From RPRB01 sp035519675 (GTDB lineage Bacteria > Myxococcota > Myxococcia > Myxococcales > Myxococcaceae), in contig DATIWB010000041.1 of the NCBI GenBank assembly GCA_035519675.1, forward strand, positions 1 through 64,000: 64,000 nt of DNA, read 5' to 3'. Within the stretch, counting starts at the first letter, position 1. Every line of letters begins with the position of its first letter. The notes beneath the pieces are model-generated. The model had not been told where the DNA came from and made no database searches. It worked only from the letters and a program-made list of their open reading frames with translations. Positions 8,948-21,500 of the stretch are shown here, in pieces. Both the position numbers and the translations under genes were made by a program.

Positions 8948-9129
8948 GGGCGCCGGGGCACGCGCTGCGTCAAGCCCGCCCGGTTGCCGGGGCACGCCAG
9001 ACGCTGCTATCCACCCATGGCGCCGTTCCGGCGGCGCCCCATGACCACGCTTTCCTGAGTCCGAAGCCGACGCCCTGCCGAGCGCGAATGCGCCCGGGGC
9101 GGATCCGTGTCTCGAGCCAGGAGCGTGCT

Positions 9130-10620
<1,491 letters not shown>

Positions 10621-10710
10621 GGCGCAGGTTCGAGCTGGAGAGACCGCCCGGCCCCCCTCCCCGGTCGACCGGTCGTTTCGGGACCTGGAGCCTCGCCCCG
10701 GCCTTCCACT

Positions 10711-11187
10711 TCACCGCCCGCCGACGGACCCCCGGTCCGCGACGCGCTCGTCGACACCCACGCGGTGGTGGAACACCAGGTGCCCCCCGAGCCAGCCGCC
10801 GGCGCCGAGCCCGCCCGCGACCAGCACCAGCGCCGCGACGTGGAGCACCCGTCCGGCGCCCGTCGGAGGCGCGGTACCCCGGTACACGAGATCCAGCACC
10901 GCGACGGCTGTCACCGAGAGCATCACCGCGAGGTGGGCCGACGCGGTCCGGAGCGCGCGCGGCACCGACTCTGCGATGGACAGGTAGTCCAGGAACCCTG
11001 CCGACGTGGCGAGGACCGCCGCTGCCGTGCCGCCGATGAGTGCCCACCGCCCGAGCATCCAGAGGAGGGGAGAGCCCAGCACCAGGGCCGTTCCATCCAG
11101 CGCCACCCAGAGCAGAAGAAGGACCATCGGGAAGTCACTCAGTGCCGCATGCAGGGGATGCCCCCCGACGCGCAGCCCGTGCCTCAT
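10711..11187 (-). CDS. DUF2231-family membrane protein
   Basis: 158 residues with four hydrophobic helices. The N-terminal GHPLHAALSDFPMVLLLLW matches the start of DUF2231 proteins, a family of small inner-membrane proteins without a defined activity. Its start overlaps the end of the next minus-strand gene by 4 bp, so the two are translationally coupled. The last ~20 residues are polar and low in conservation signal. They are divergent from the ECF sigma factor gene, which may control them. Confidence 0.75.
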   Translation of the reverse strand: MRHGLRVGGHPLHAALSDFPMVLLLLWVALDGTALVLGSPLLWMLGRWALIGGTAAAVLATSAGFLDYLSIAESVPRALRTASAHLAVMLSVTAVAVLDLVYRGTAPPTGAGRVLHVAALVLVAGGLGAGGWLGGHLVFHHRVGVDERVADRGSVGGR

Positions 11188-11531
11188 GCGGCGCCCAGCG
11201 CCGCCACCAGGAGCAGGATGAAGCCGAGCACCGCCACCCCGGCGTGGATGACCATCACCGGGATGGGCAGCGCCTTCTTCTGCATGTGCTGAGCGAAGAG
11301 GAAGAATCCACCGAGGGCCGCCACCAGGAACACGATGAGCGCAGTCCGGGCGAGGCTCGGCCCCGAGGCGCTCGTCACCGCGACGATGAGCGCGATGAGC
11401 CCCGCCGCCGCCGCGGCCCCGTGCGCCAGCGCGATGCCGGTCGGCGGCCGCTCCGCGCCCCGGAAGCGGACCGCCGCCATGTAGAGCCCGCCCACCGCGG
11501 CCAGCGCGAACAGCACGAGTGCAATCGTCAT
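11184..11531 (-). CDS. small four-helix membrane protein of unknown function
   Basis: 115 residues with an N-terminal hydrophobic helix and three more (GIALAHGAAAAAGLIALIV, TALIVFLVAALGGFFLFAQH, VMVIHAGVAVLGFILLLVA). Histidines occur within or next to helices 2-4 (AHGA, QHMQK, IHAG), which could bind heme or a metal, but no family is recognised. It is the first gene of a two-gene minus-strand unit with the DUF2231 gene and faces the sigma-factor gene across 129 bp that contain an inverted repeat. Confidence 0.6.
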   Translation of the reverse strand: MTIALVLFALAAVGGLYMAAVRFRGAERPPTGIALAHGAAAAAGLIALIVAVTSASGPSLARTALIVFLVAALGGFFLFAQHMQKKALPIPVMVIHAGVAVLGFILLLVAALGAA

Positions 11532-11595
11532 GCGACGCCTCTCCTGTCAGACCGGGGCACCGGCCACCGACCCATGGATGACTGAACAGGTCGGA

Positions 11596-11626
11596 GGTGA
11601 CATCTCACCCGGTGTGCGTTGTCACC
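11596..11626. promoter_or_regulatory. inverted repeat in the divergent sigma-factor promoter region
   Basis: GGTGACA (11596-11602) and TGTCACC (11620-11626) are perfect 7-bp arms, 24 bp apart centre to centre. They lie between the divergent genes starting at 11531 and 11661. Spacing of about two helical turns suits a dimeric regulator. No regulator of this site is identified. Confidence 0.4.
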
Positions 11627-11660
11627 GGATGACGTCCCGTGCATCCGTGGGGTCAGACCC

Positions 11661-12338
11661 ATGTCCACCCTGCCGCTCCCGCCCCCGAGCCCGGACCCGG
11701 GTGCCTCCGACGAGGTCCTGGTCGAACGCGTGCTCGGAGGCGACGTGCAGAGCTTCGAGCTGCTGATGCGGCGCAGCAACCCCCGGCTCTACCGGGCCAT
11801 CCGCTCCCTGGTCCGCGAGGAGGACGAGGTCGAGGAGCTGATGCAGCAGGCGTACGTCCTGGCCTTCACCCGGTTGCAGCAGTTCGCGCACGGCGCCAGC
11901 TTCTCGACCTGGCTGCTGCGGATCGGCGTCAACGAGGCGCTCCAGCGGCTCCGGCGGGATCGCCGCTGGCCCCGCGCCGCGCCCGAGGCGGTCGACGACG
12001 AGGCCTCCATGCACGGCACCGAAGCCACCCCCGAGGAGCGCCTGGCCCGCGCCCAGCTGAACCACCTGCTCGAGCAGCTGGTCGACGAGCTGCCTGGGTC
12101 GTACTGCTCGGTCTTCGTCCTCCGGGAGGTCCAGCAGCTGTCGACCTCCGAGGTCGCCGAGGTGCTCGGGCTCTCCGGCGACAACGTGAAGCAACGGCTC
12201 TCGCGGGCCAAGGCCCTGCTCCGCGCCGCCCTCGAGCAGCGAACGGGGGCGTCCCTCGCCGAGCTGTACCCCTTCGAGGCGCCCCGCTGCGACCGCGTCG
12301 TCGCCGGTGTCTTCACCCGGCTCGCCGAGCGCAGCTGA
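11661..12338 (+). CDS. ECF-type sigma-70 family RNA polymerase sigma factor
   Basis: 225 residues. ATG at 11661 is preferred over one 14 codons upstream because alignment of sigma region 2 starts near SDEVLVERVLGGD. Region 2 (LMRRSNPRLYRAIRSLVR, EEDEVEELMQQAYVLAF, GASFSTWLLRIGVNEALQRL) and region 4 (LDELPGSYCSVFVLREVQQL, LSGDNVKQRLSRAKALLR helix-turn-helix) are both complete; region 3 is absent, as in ECF factors. No anti-sigma gene is next to it. The divergent pair of membrane proteins could be its targets or sensors, which is only inference. The C-terminal extension of ~25 residues after region 4 contains CDRVV and is of unknown role. Confidence 0.9.
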   Translation: MSTLPLPPPSPDPGASDEVLVERVLGGDVQSFELLMRRSNPRLYRAIRSLVREEDEVEELMQQAYVLAFTRLQQFAHGASFSTWLLRIGVNEALQRLRRDRRWPRAAPEAVDDEASMHGTEATPEERLARAQLNHLLEQLVDELPGSYCSVFVLREVQQLSTSEVAEVLGLSGDNVKQRLSRAKALLRAALEQRTGASLAELYPFEAPRCDRVVAGVFTRLAERS

Positions 12339-12506
12339 GCCGCCCACCCCCGGAGCCCCCGGGCGTACACCCCCCCACCCTTCCAGGAGGGCCCGGAACC
12401 CTGCGATTTTGGTACGCTTCCGCGGCTAGGCCGGAGCGGGGCGGGGTCCTGTGGCATCCCTCCGGTACACGTCCGAGAGAGTGACCTGGCTGGGAGGCCG
12501 CGCGTT

Positions 12507-15500
12507 TTGGGGACCGGTGCCGATTCCGTCAAGGCGTACTCCGCCGTCCTGCACAAGAAGCCGAATGACGCCGAGGCCCTCGCGGCGCTGGAAGCGCTGC
12601 TGAAGGACGAGTCGGTGCGCGCCGAGGCCGCGCGCGCCCTCATCCCCGCGTACGAGGCGGTGAAGGAGCACCGGAAGCTCGTCGCCGCACTGGACCTCGT
12701 CGCCGAGATGACCCAGGACCAGCTGGAGCGGGTGCTCGCCCTCCAGCAGGCGGCGCACGTCCACCTCCACCACCTGCGCCAGCCCGAGCTGGCCTTCGCC
12801 GCGCTCTCCCGCGCGCTGCGTCTGTCCCCCGCCGACCCGAACCTCCGCACCGCCGCCCGCCGTGCCGCCGAGGACGCCGACGCGATGGACGGCTTCGCCA
12901 ACGTGCTCAAGGAGCTGGTGGGCCGCGTCGACCTCGACTCGCCGGCCCGGGTCGCCCTTCACCGCGAGCTGGCCGATGTGCAGGAGAAGAAGCTGGACGA
13001 TCGTCGAGGGGCGATCGCCCAGCTCGAGTCGGTGCTGGTCATCGAGCCCGGCAACGTCGATGCGCTCCGGGCGTTGCAGCGGCTGCTGCGGGCCACCGAC
13101 GACTGGCGCCGCCTGGTCTCGGTCCTGGACACGCTGGCCGGACTGGTGCCCGACCCCGCAGAGCGTCTGGCGCTCTGGCGCGAGATGGCCCTGCTCCGGG
13201 AGGGGAAGCTGGACGACCGCGAGGGCGCCGCCGGTGCCTGGCGCCGGGTCTCGGAGGCCGACCCGCTGAACCGCGAGGCGGTGTCCGCGCTCGACCGGCT
13301 CTACACCGTGCTGGGCAAGTTCGAGAGCCTGGCCTTCGCCCTCGAGCTCCGCCGAGCCCAGGAGGGGCAGAGCCCGCAGGGGCGCGAGGCGACGTTCCGC
13401 CTCGCCCAGCTTCGTCGGGAGAAGCTTCAGGATTTCGGCGGCGCGCTCCAGCTGCTCGGGCAGGTGCTCTCCGAGGACCCCGGCCACACCCCCACCCTCG
13501 ACCTGCTCGAGGCCTGGGCCCGCTCCCACGACCCGGACAGCCGGAGCGCGCTGGAGACGCTGGACCCGGTGCTCGCGCGCTCGGGACAGCACCCGCGCCG
13601 GGTCGCCATCCGGGAGGCGCGGATGGCCGACGCGCTCACCGACGAGAAGATCCGGCTCACCCAGGAGGTCCGCTCCATCCAGGAGCGGGACATGGGCCAG
13701 CCGCAGCGGGCGTTCGTCTCCGCCGGCCAGGCCTTCGCCCAGAACGTGGACCGCCCCGGGGCCAAGGCCGACCTGGAGCGTCTGGCCCGGATCACCGGAA
13801 GCTACGAGGAGCTGGCCTCGGTCTACGAGAAGGTGGCCGCCGAGACCCGGGGGCCCGACCCGGACAAGGTGTCGTGGCTTCGCCGCGCCGCCGAGCTGCG
13901 CGAGCACCTCGCCCAGAGCGAGGAGTCGATCAAGGACTGGCAGGCGCTGCTGGTCGAGGCGCCGCAGGACCGCCAGGCGCTCGACGCGCTGGGGAAGCTC
14001 TTCGAGCAGACCAAGAACGCCAAGCAGCTCTCGGACGTCACCCTGCGCAAGGCGCAGCTCGCCTCCGACCCACACGAGCGCCGGGCCCTGCTCCTCAAGG
14101 CTGGTGAGGCGCTGGAGGCCGCGTCCGACGACGCCCGGGCCATCGACGCCTACAAGGAGGCCCTGGCGCTGCGCCGGGGGGCCGACGGGCTGGAGGCGCT
14201 CGATCGGCTCTACGCCCGCGGCAAGCGCTTCGAGGAGCAGGCCGACGTGCTGGCCCAGCTCGCCGCCTCGACCACCGGCGAGGTCCAGAAGGCAAAGCTC
14301 TTGGCCCGGGCCGAGCTGCTGGAGCGAGAGAGGGAGCTCCCCGCCGCGGTCGAGGGCTACGCGCGGCTGCTGGCGGTCGCCCAGACCGACTCCAACGCCG
14401 TCGCCGGGCTCGAGCGGCTGATGGAGCTGGCGGACGTCCGGCCGGACGCGGCCCGTCTGCTGGAGCCCGTCTACCGGAGCCTGAACGACGTCCGGCACCT
14501 GGTGGACGTGCTGGAGATCCGGCTGGCCTCGGCCTCGCCCCAGGACCGGCTCCCCCTCCTCGAGGAGATCTCCAACCTCCGCGAGACGCTGGGACAGAAG
14601 GATCTGGCCTTCGCCGCCCGGGTGCGTGCCTTCGGCGAGATGCCCGAGAGCCCGGAGGCCCGCGAGCAGCTGGAGCGCCTGGCGGCGGAGACCGGCTCCT
14701 TCGAGGAGCTGGCCTCGGCGTACCAGGACCAGCTCGAGCGCGGCGTCACCAACGCCACCTCCACCGAGCTGTGGCGGCGGCTGGCGGTGCTGTGGTCCGA
14801 GCGTCTCGACCGCCTGGACCTCGCCATCCGCGCCTACGAGGAGCTCGCCCGGCGCGAGCCGAGGAACATGGCGGTGCTGGAGGCCCTGGCCCGCATCCAC
14901 ACCCGCTCCGGCGACGCGCGCGAGCTGGCCTCGGTGATGAAGCGGATGGTGATGGCCGAGCCGTCGCCGCCGAAGCAGATCGATCTGCTCTTCCGGCTGG
15001 GCACCCTGGCCGAGGAGACCCTGTCCGACAAGCAGCTGGCGGCCCAGTGCTACGGGGAGGTGCTCGCCCGGAAGCCGGACGACGAGGACGCGATCAAGTT
15101 CCTGGGCAAGGTCCTCACCGAGAGCGAGCGCTGGCCCGAGCTGGCCTCGCTCATCGTGAAGGAGATCGAGCTCGCCGACAGCACCGGTCGCCACGAGGAG
15201 ATGTACGACCTGATGGTCCGCCTCGGACGGCTGCGGCTGGCGCGGCTCCGGGACCCTCGCGGCGGGCTGGACATCTTCGAGGACGTGCTCCGGCGGAAGC
15301 AGGGCCACGCCGGGGCCATCGGGGCGCTGGAGGAGATGGCCCGCTCGGACAGCCCGCTGCGCGGCGAGGCCGCCGAGGCGCTGGAGCCCATCTTCACCTC
15401 CGGCGGGGATCATCTGAGGTTGGTGCAGATGCTGGAGTCGCGGGCCTCCACCGAGCCGGTGGCCGAGGAGCGCGCCGCGCTGCTGCGCAAGGTCGCCAAG

Positions 15501-18500
15501 CTGTACGCCGGGCCGATGCAGAATGCGGACCTGGCCTTCGTCTCGGCCAGCCGGGCGCTGCGCGAGCTGCCCGACGAGGAGGCCTCGCTGACCCTGACCG
15601 TCACCCTCTCCGAGCGGGCGACTCACGGCGGCGAGGAGCTGGCCTCGCTCCTGGAGGAGATCCTCCCCCGCGCCTCCGAGGACGCCGCGCAGGTGGCGAT
15701 CCTCCGCGCGCTGGGGAGGGCCCAGGAGAAGCTCGGCCATCGCCCCGAGGCCGTCGACGCCTGGCGCCGGGTGCTGGAGGTGGTGCCGTCCGACGGCGAG
15801 GCGATGGGCTGCCTGGTCCGTCTCTACCAGGCGGCGGGCCGCGCCCCCGAGCTGCTGGAGATCTACAAGCGCCAGCTGGCGATCAGCGAGGAGCCCGCGG
15901 TCCGCGCCGCGCTGCTCTTCCAGATCGCCGGGCTGCAAGACGCCGCGCTCCACGACACCGTGGGGGCCATGGCCACGCTCCGGCGGCTGCTGGAGCTGAA
16001 GCCCGACGAGGCGCAGGCCCTGGAGAGGCTGGATGCGCTGTGCGAGAAGCAGGAACGCTGGCCCGAGCTGGCGGACGTCATCGGCCGGCGGCTGGCGCTT
16101 CCCGGCGGCGACCTCGACCTCGACCTCCGGACGCGGCTGGCCGTGGTCCGCGAGACCCGACTCCTCGACAAGTACGGCGCGCTCGAGCTGTACGGCGAGG
16201 TCCTGGCCGCCCAGCCCAAGCACGCCGGCGCGCTGGCGCAGCTCGAGGCCTGGGCCCAGCGCGAGCCCCAGAACAAGCCGCTGGTCGAGGTGCTGCTCGC
16301 CGCCTACCGGACCACCGGAGAGCAGGCGAAGCTGGCCGGGCTCCTCGAGGCGCGCGTCGGCGCCTCGGCCGACCCGTTCGAGCGGAAGCGGCTCCTGGTC
16401 GAGCTGGCCGGGCTCCACGAGCAGGCCCACGACCCGGCCGGCCTCTTCGGAGCGCTGTCCCGTGCCTTCGAGGAAGATCCCAACGACCCGGCGCTCCGCG
16501 CCCGGCTGGGCAAGGCCGCGGACGGGGCGCGGACCCACGAGGCCCTGGCCCGCCTCTACGAGGAGGAGCTGCCCCGCATCGCCGAGACCAGGGATGCCGC
16601 GGCGGTGCTCCTCGAGCTGGGCGGGCTGTACGAGCAGCACCTGGCCAATCCGGCGCGGGCGATCGAGGTCCTGGAGCGCGCCCGGGAGCTCGACGCCGCC
16701 ACCTCGCTCCCGGCGCTGACCGCGCTGGCCCGGCTCTACGGCCAGGCCGGCCGGAGCGACCGGCTGGTCGAGAGCCTGGATGAGCTGGAGAAGCTCACCC
16801 CCGACGGCAACGAGCGGGTGCAGATCCTCTTCCGCCTCGGCCAGGTGGCCCAGGACGAGCTGGAGGACGAGGCCCGCGCCGCCGACGCCTTCGAGCGGCT
16901 GCTGGCCATCGACAAGACGCACCTCCCCGCCGCCCGGCTGCTGGAGTCCATCTACGAGCGCAGCGGGACGCCGGACCGGCTGTTCAACGTCCTGCGCATC
17001 CAGCGCGACCTGACCTCTGGCCCGGAGCGCGAGCGGATCCTGGCCAAGATGGTGAAGGTCTCCGCCGAGGGCCTGGCGGACCTCGAGGCCTCCATCGAGC
17101 TGTACAGCGAGCTGTTCCAGAAGAACCCCAAGTCGGACCAGGCGTTCGGAGCGCTGGAGCAGGCGCTGGAGAAGGCCGGGCGCTGGGAGGACCTGCGCGT
17201 GCTGCTGGCGGGGAAGATTCCCCAGGTCGCCGAGCCCCGGGAGCTGGTGCGCCTGAACGAGAAGCTGGGGGTGGTGCTCTACCGGCGGCTCGGGCGGGCC
17301 GAGGAGGCCATCGCCCCGCTGCGCACGGCGCTGGAGCGCGACGCGCGCAACCGGAACGCGCTGGAGACGCTGCGGGACATCGACGAGCAGCTCGGTCGGC
17401 GCGAGGAGCTGGTGGCGGTGTTGCGGCGCCTCATCCCCCTCCAGGAGGCACCGGAGGGGGTGAAGGGGCTCCGCATCCGGCTGGCCGAGGTGCTGGGGGA
17501 GATGGGACGGCGCGAGGAGGCGCTGGATGCGGCCCGCCGCTCGCTGGAGATCGAGCCCCACGCCGTCCCCGATCTGGAGCGGGTGGGGAAGCTCTTCCTC
17601 GGGCTCCGCGCCTTCGGGGACGCGGTCCGAACGCTGGAGCTGAAGGCCGAGGTCTGGCAGCAGCTGGAGGAGAAGGACGGGGTCATCGCCGCGCTGTGCG
17701 AGATCGCCGAGCTGTGGATCGGCCAGGCCAACAAGCCCGAGCTGGCGGCCCCCATCCTGGAGCGGGTGCTGGAGTTCGATCCGGCGAACCGGAGCGCCTA
17801 CGAGCGGGTGCTGTCCCTTCGCTCCGAGGCCGGAGACTGGCGGGCCTACGCCCAGGCGGTGGACCGTTACCTCCCCAACCTCGTCACCGACGAGGACAAG
17901 ATCAAGGCGCTCCGCGAGCTGGGGCGGATCCGCGAGCAGAAGCTCGGGCAGAAGGACGGAGCCTTCCTCGCGCTCTGCCGGGCGCTGCAGCTCGACGCCT
18001 CGGACGACTCGCTCCGCGAGGACGTGGAGCGGCTGGCGCAGGAGACCGGCTCGTACGAGGAGCTGGCGGCGGTCTACGAGCAGGTGGCGGACGAGCTCCC
18101 CAAGGGCCCCCTGGCGGAGCGCCTCTACCTGGTCCTGGCCCGGGTGCAGGACAAGAACCTCGACGACCCGGGCGAGGCCGAGGCCGCGCTCCGGAAGATC
18201 CTCGAGTTCGATCCCACCAACGCCTCGGCGCTGGACGCGATGGCCCAGATGTTCGGCCGCCGCGGCCGGGACCGCGAGCTCATCGTCTCCCTGGAGCAGA
18301 AGATCGAGGCCGCGCCGTCCCTCGAGGCCCGCAAGACCATCCTCCGGGAGGTCTCTCGCATTCACCTCGAGCGGCTGAAGGACCCGGAGGAGGCGGCCAA
18401 CGCCCTCATCCGCGCGCTGGAGCTCGAGCCCGACGTGGAGACGCTGGGAGTGCTCGCCGGCCTCTACCGTGATCAGCACATGTGGGGGGACCTCGCCGCC

Positions 18501-21500
18501 ACGCTCGTCCGGACCCGGGATCTCCTCCCCACCTCGGAGGAGCGGGCGCAGCTGCAGAACTCGGTGGCCCTGGTCCAGGAAAAGGAGATCGGCGACGAGG
18601 AGGCCGCGATCGAGGCATACCGCGAGGCCCTGGCGCTCGATCCGCGGAACGCCGAGGCCCTCGGTGCGCTGGAACGGCTCTACACCAAGCTCGACCGCCC
18701 GGCGGACCTGCTCGCCATCTACGAGCGGCAGCTGGAGCTGACCGAGGACTACCGGGAGAAGGTGAAGATCCTCTTCCACTCCGCCGCGATCTGGGAGGAC
18801 CGCTACCAGAACGCGTCCAACGCCGACGCCTGCATCGACGGCGTGCTCGCCCTGGACCCGACCAACCTCCAGGCCATCAAGGCGCTGGAGCGGCTGCGGC
18901 GGGTGGAGGGACGGTGGGAGGACCTGGTGGGCGTGCTCGAGCGGCACATCCATCTGGCCACCGACGCCGAGGAGCAGGCCGATCTCATGGTCGAGGCCGG
19001 CGAGGTGCTCAGGGCGCACCTGCACCAGACCGACAAGGCCGCCGACGCGTTCCAGGCCGCCCTGGGCGTCTTCCCCGGCCACACCCCGGCGCTGCACGCC
19101 CTGGGAACGCTCTACGAGCGGAGCGGCAACTGGCCCTTCGCGCTGGAGATGCTGCACCAGGAGGCCGAGGCGCTGGGGCGCGACCCGCGCGCGGTCGAGG
19201 TGCTGCACCGGATGGGGAAGATCAACGAGGACATGCTCCAGGACCTGTCCTCGGCCAAGGCCTGTTACTCCGAGGCGCTGCGCATCGACCCCGAGTACCT
19301 GCCCTCGCTGCAGGCGCTCCGCGGAATCTACGAGCTCGAGCAGGACTGGGAGAGCTACGAGCAGACGCTGGTCGCCGAGGCCCAGGCCACCAGCGAGGCC
19401 TCGGCCAAGGCCCTGGCCTACCTCGCCGTTGGCCGCTACCACAGCGAGCGCCGCGAGGACGCCGATTCGGCGATGCAGTGGTACGAGGAGGCGATCAAGC
19501 TCGACCCCGAGCAGGCCGAGGCCGCGCTGCCGCTCTCCGACCTCTACATCGCCCGCGAGCGCTGGGAGCCGGCGGAGAAGATGCTCGAGGTGGTCATCCG
19601 CAACCTCAAGGGGCGGCTGGCCACCGAGCAGGACGAGGCCGTGGAGAAGGACCTCTGCCGGCAGGTCTACCGGATGGGCTATGTGCAGGAGAAGCTGGGC
19701 CGCCGCGACCGCGCGCTGGCCGCGTACGAGGAGGCCTACCAGCTCGATTCCACGTACCTCCCCGCGCTCGAGGGCTACGCGAACCTCCTGGTCCAGTCCG
19801 GCCGGCACGACCAGGCGCTCAAGGTCTTCCAGACCATCCTCATCCACCACCGGGAGGACCTGACCGACCTCGAGATCGTCGAGCTGTACTGGCAGATCGG
19901 CGAGGTGCACATCGCCCTCAAGCAGCACGACCGGGCGCAGAACCACTTCGAGAAGGCGCTGGCCATCGACCCTGGCCACGAGCCGAGCCTCCGCTCGCTG
20001 ATCCAGCTCGCCGACGGGGCCGGGCGGTGGGACCGCTCGGCCGAGTACCGCCAGGCGCTGGTCAACGTCCTCGAGGGTGACCCGAAGGCCGAGGCTGCGC
20101 TGGAGCTGGGGCAGATCGCGCGGGACCGGCTCAAGGACCTGCACACCGCGATCGACGCCTACGCCCAGGCGCTGCGCATCCGTCCCCAGTCGCTGGAGGT
20201 GATGGACGCGCTCTACGTGCTCTACCGCGAGACGCGCCAGCCGGGGAAGGCCGCGGAGGTCCTGGAGACGATGCTCGGGCAACCCGAGCTGCAGGCCGAT
20301 GCGCAGCGTGCCAAGCGGGTGTGGTTCGCGCTGGGCGAGAGCCTTCGCGACGAGCTGCGCGACACGGATCGCGCGGTGGAGGCGTTCAACGCCGCGCTCG
20401 ATCTCGATCCCCTGTTCATCGAGGCGTTCAGCAGCATCGAGGCGATGCTCGGCGCGGCCAAGGAGTGGAAGCAGCTTGAAGAGAACTACGCCCGGATGAT
20501 CCAGCGCCTGCCGAAGACCGACGAGACCGAGTCGGCGCGCATGGCCCTGTGGCGGACGCTCGGTGACCTGTACCTGCAAGTCCTGAAGCAGCCCGAGAGC
20601 GCGCTGATGGCCTACAAGGTGTCCGCGGCCGGACTCCCGGAGGACGCCGCCGTCCAGGAGACCTACGCCGACCTCCTCCTGCAGACGTCGGGGAACGAGG
20701 AGCCCGCCGTGCAGGCGCTGCGCCGGGCGCTGGCCCACACCCAGAATCCGAAGAAGGTCGCCAGTCAGCTCGCCGAGCTCGCCGCGCGGAGGAAGGACTA
20801 CGACGGAGCGTGGCTGGCGGCCCAGGTCGTCTCCGGGCTGCTCGGAGACCCGGGCCCGGCAGAGAAGGAGATCATCAGCAAGCTCGGGCCCTACGCGAAG
20901 AAGCGCGAGACCCCCCGGGCCACGCTCAACGACCGCCTCTGGGCCCAGCACCTCCTCCACCCCAAGGTGCGGACCCCGTTCGCCGAGCTGATGGGGCTGC
21001 TCTTCCAGGGCGCGGGTCAGCTCTGGGCGGTTCCGCTCGCCCAGGCGCAGCTGATCCCCAAGAAGCACCGGATCGACGTGGCCACCGCGCAGGAGTACCA
21101 GATCCACCACTACCGGGCGGTGGCGCGGCTGCTGGGGCTGGAGGCGGTGGAGCTGTTCTCCCCGTTCCTGGTCGCCACCCGCGACAAGCTCGCCAAGCGC
21201 TCGATGGAACCCGCGCCCGACCCGCTGCTGGGGGTGGAGATCATCCACTCCCAGCCGGTGTGCCTGAAGGTCGGCGGGAAGTTCTTCGGCGACCCGCAGG
21301 CGAAGGACACCCACGCGCAGCTCGGGCGGACGCTGGCGCTGCTCAGGCCCGAGCTGGTCTTCGCCTCCCGGTTCGCCCCCGAGCGGCTGGCGGCGGTGTT
21401 CCAGGGGGCGGTGCTGCTCGCCGGTTTCCAGATGCGCTGGACCGCCCCGGCCCCGGCGATCGAGGCCGAGCGCGGTGCGCTCGAGTCGGTCATGACCGAA

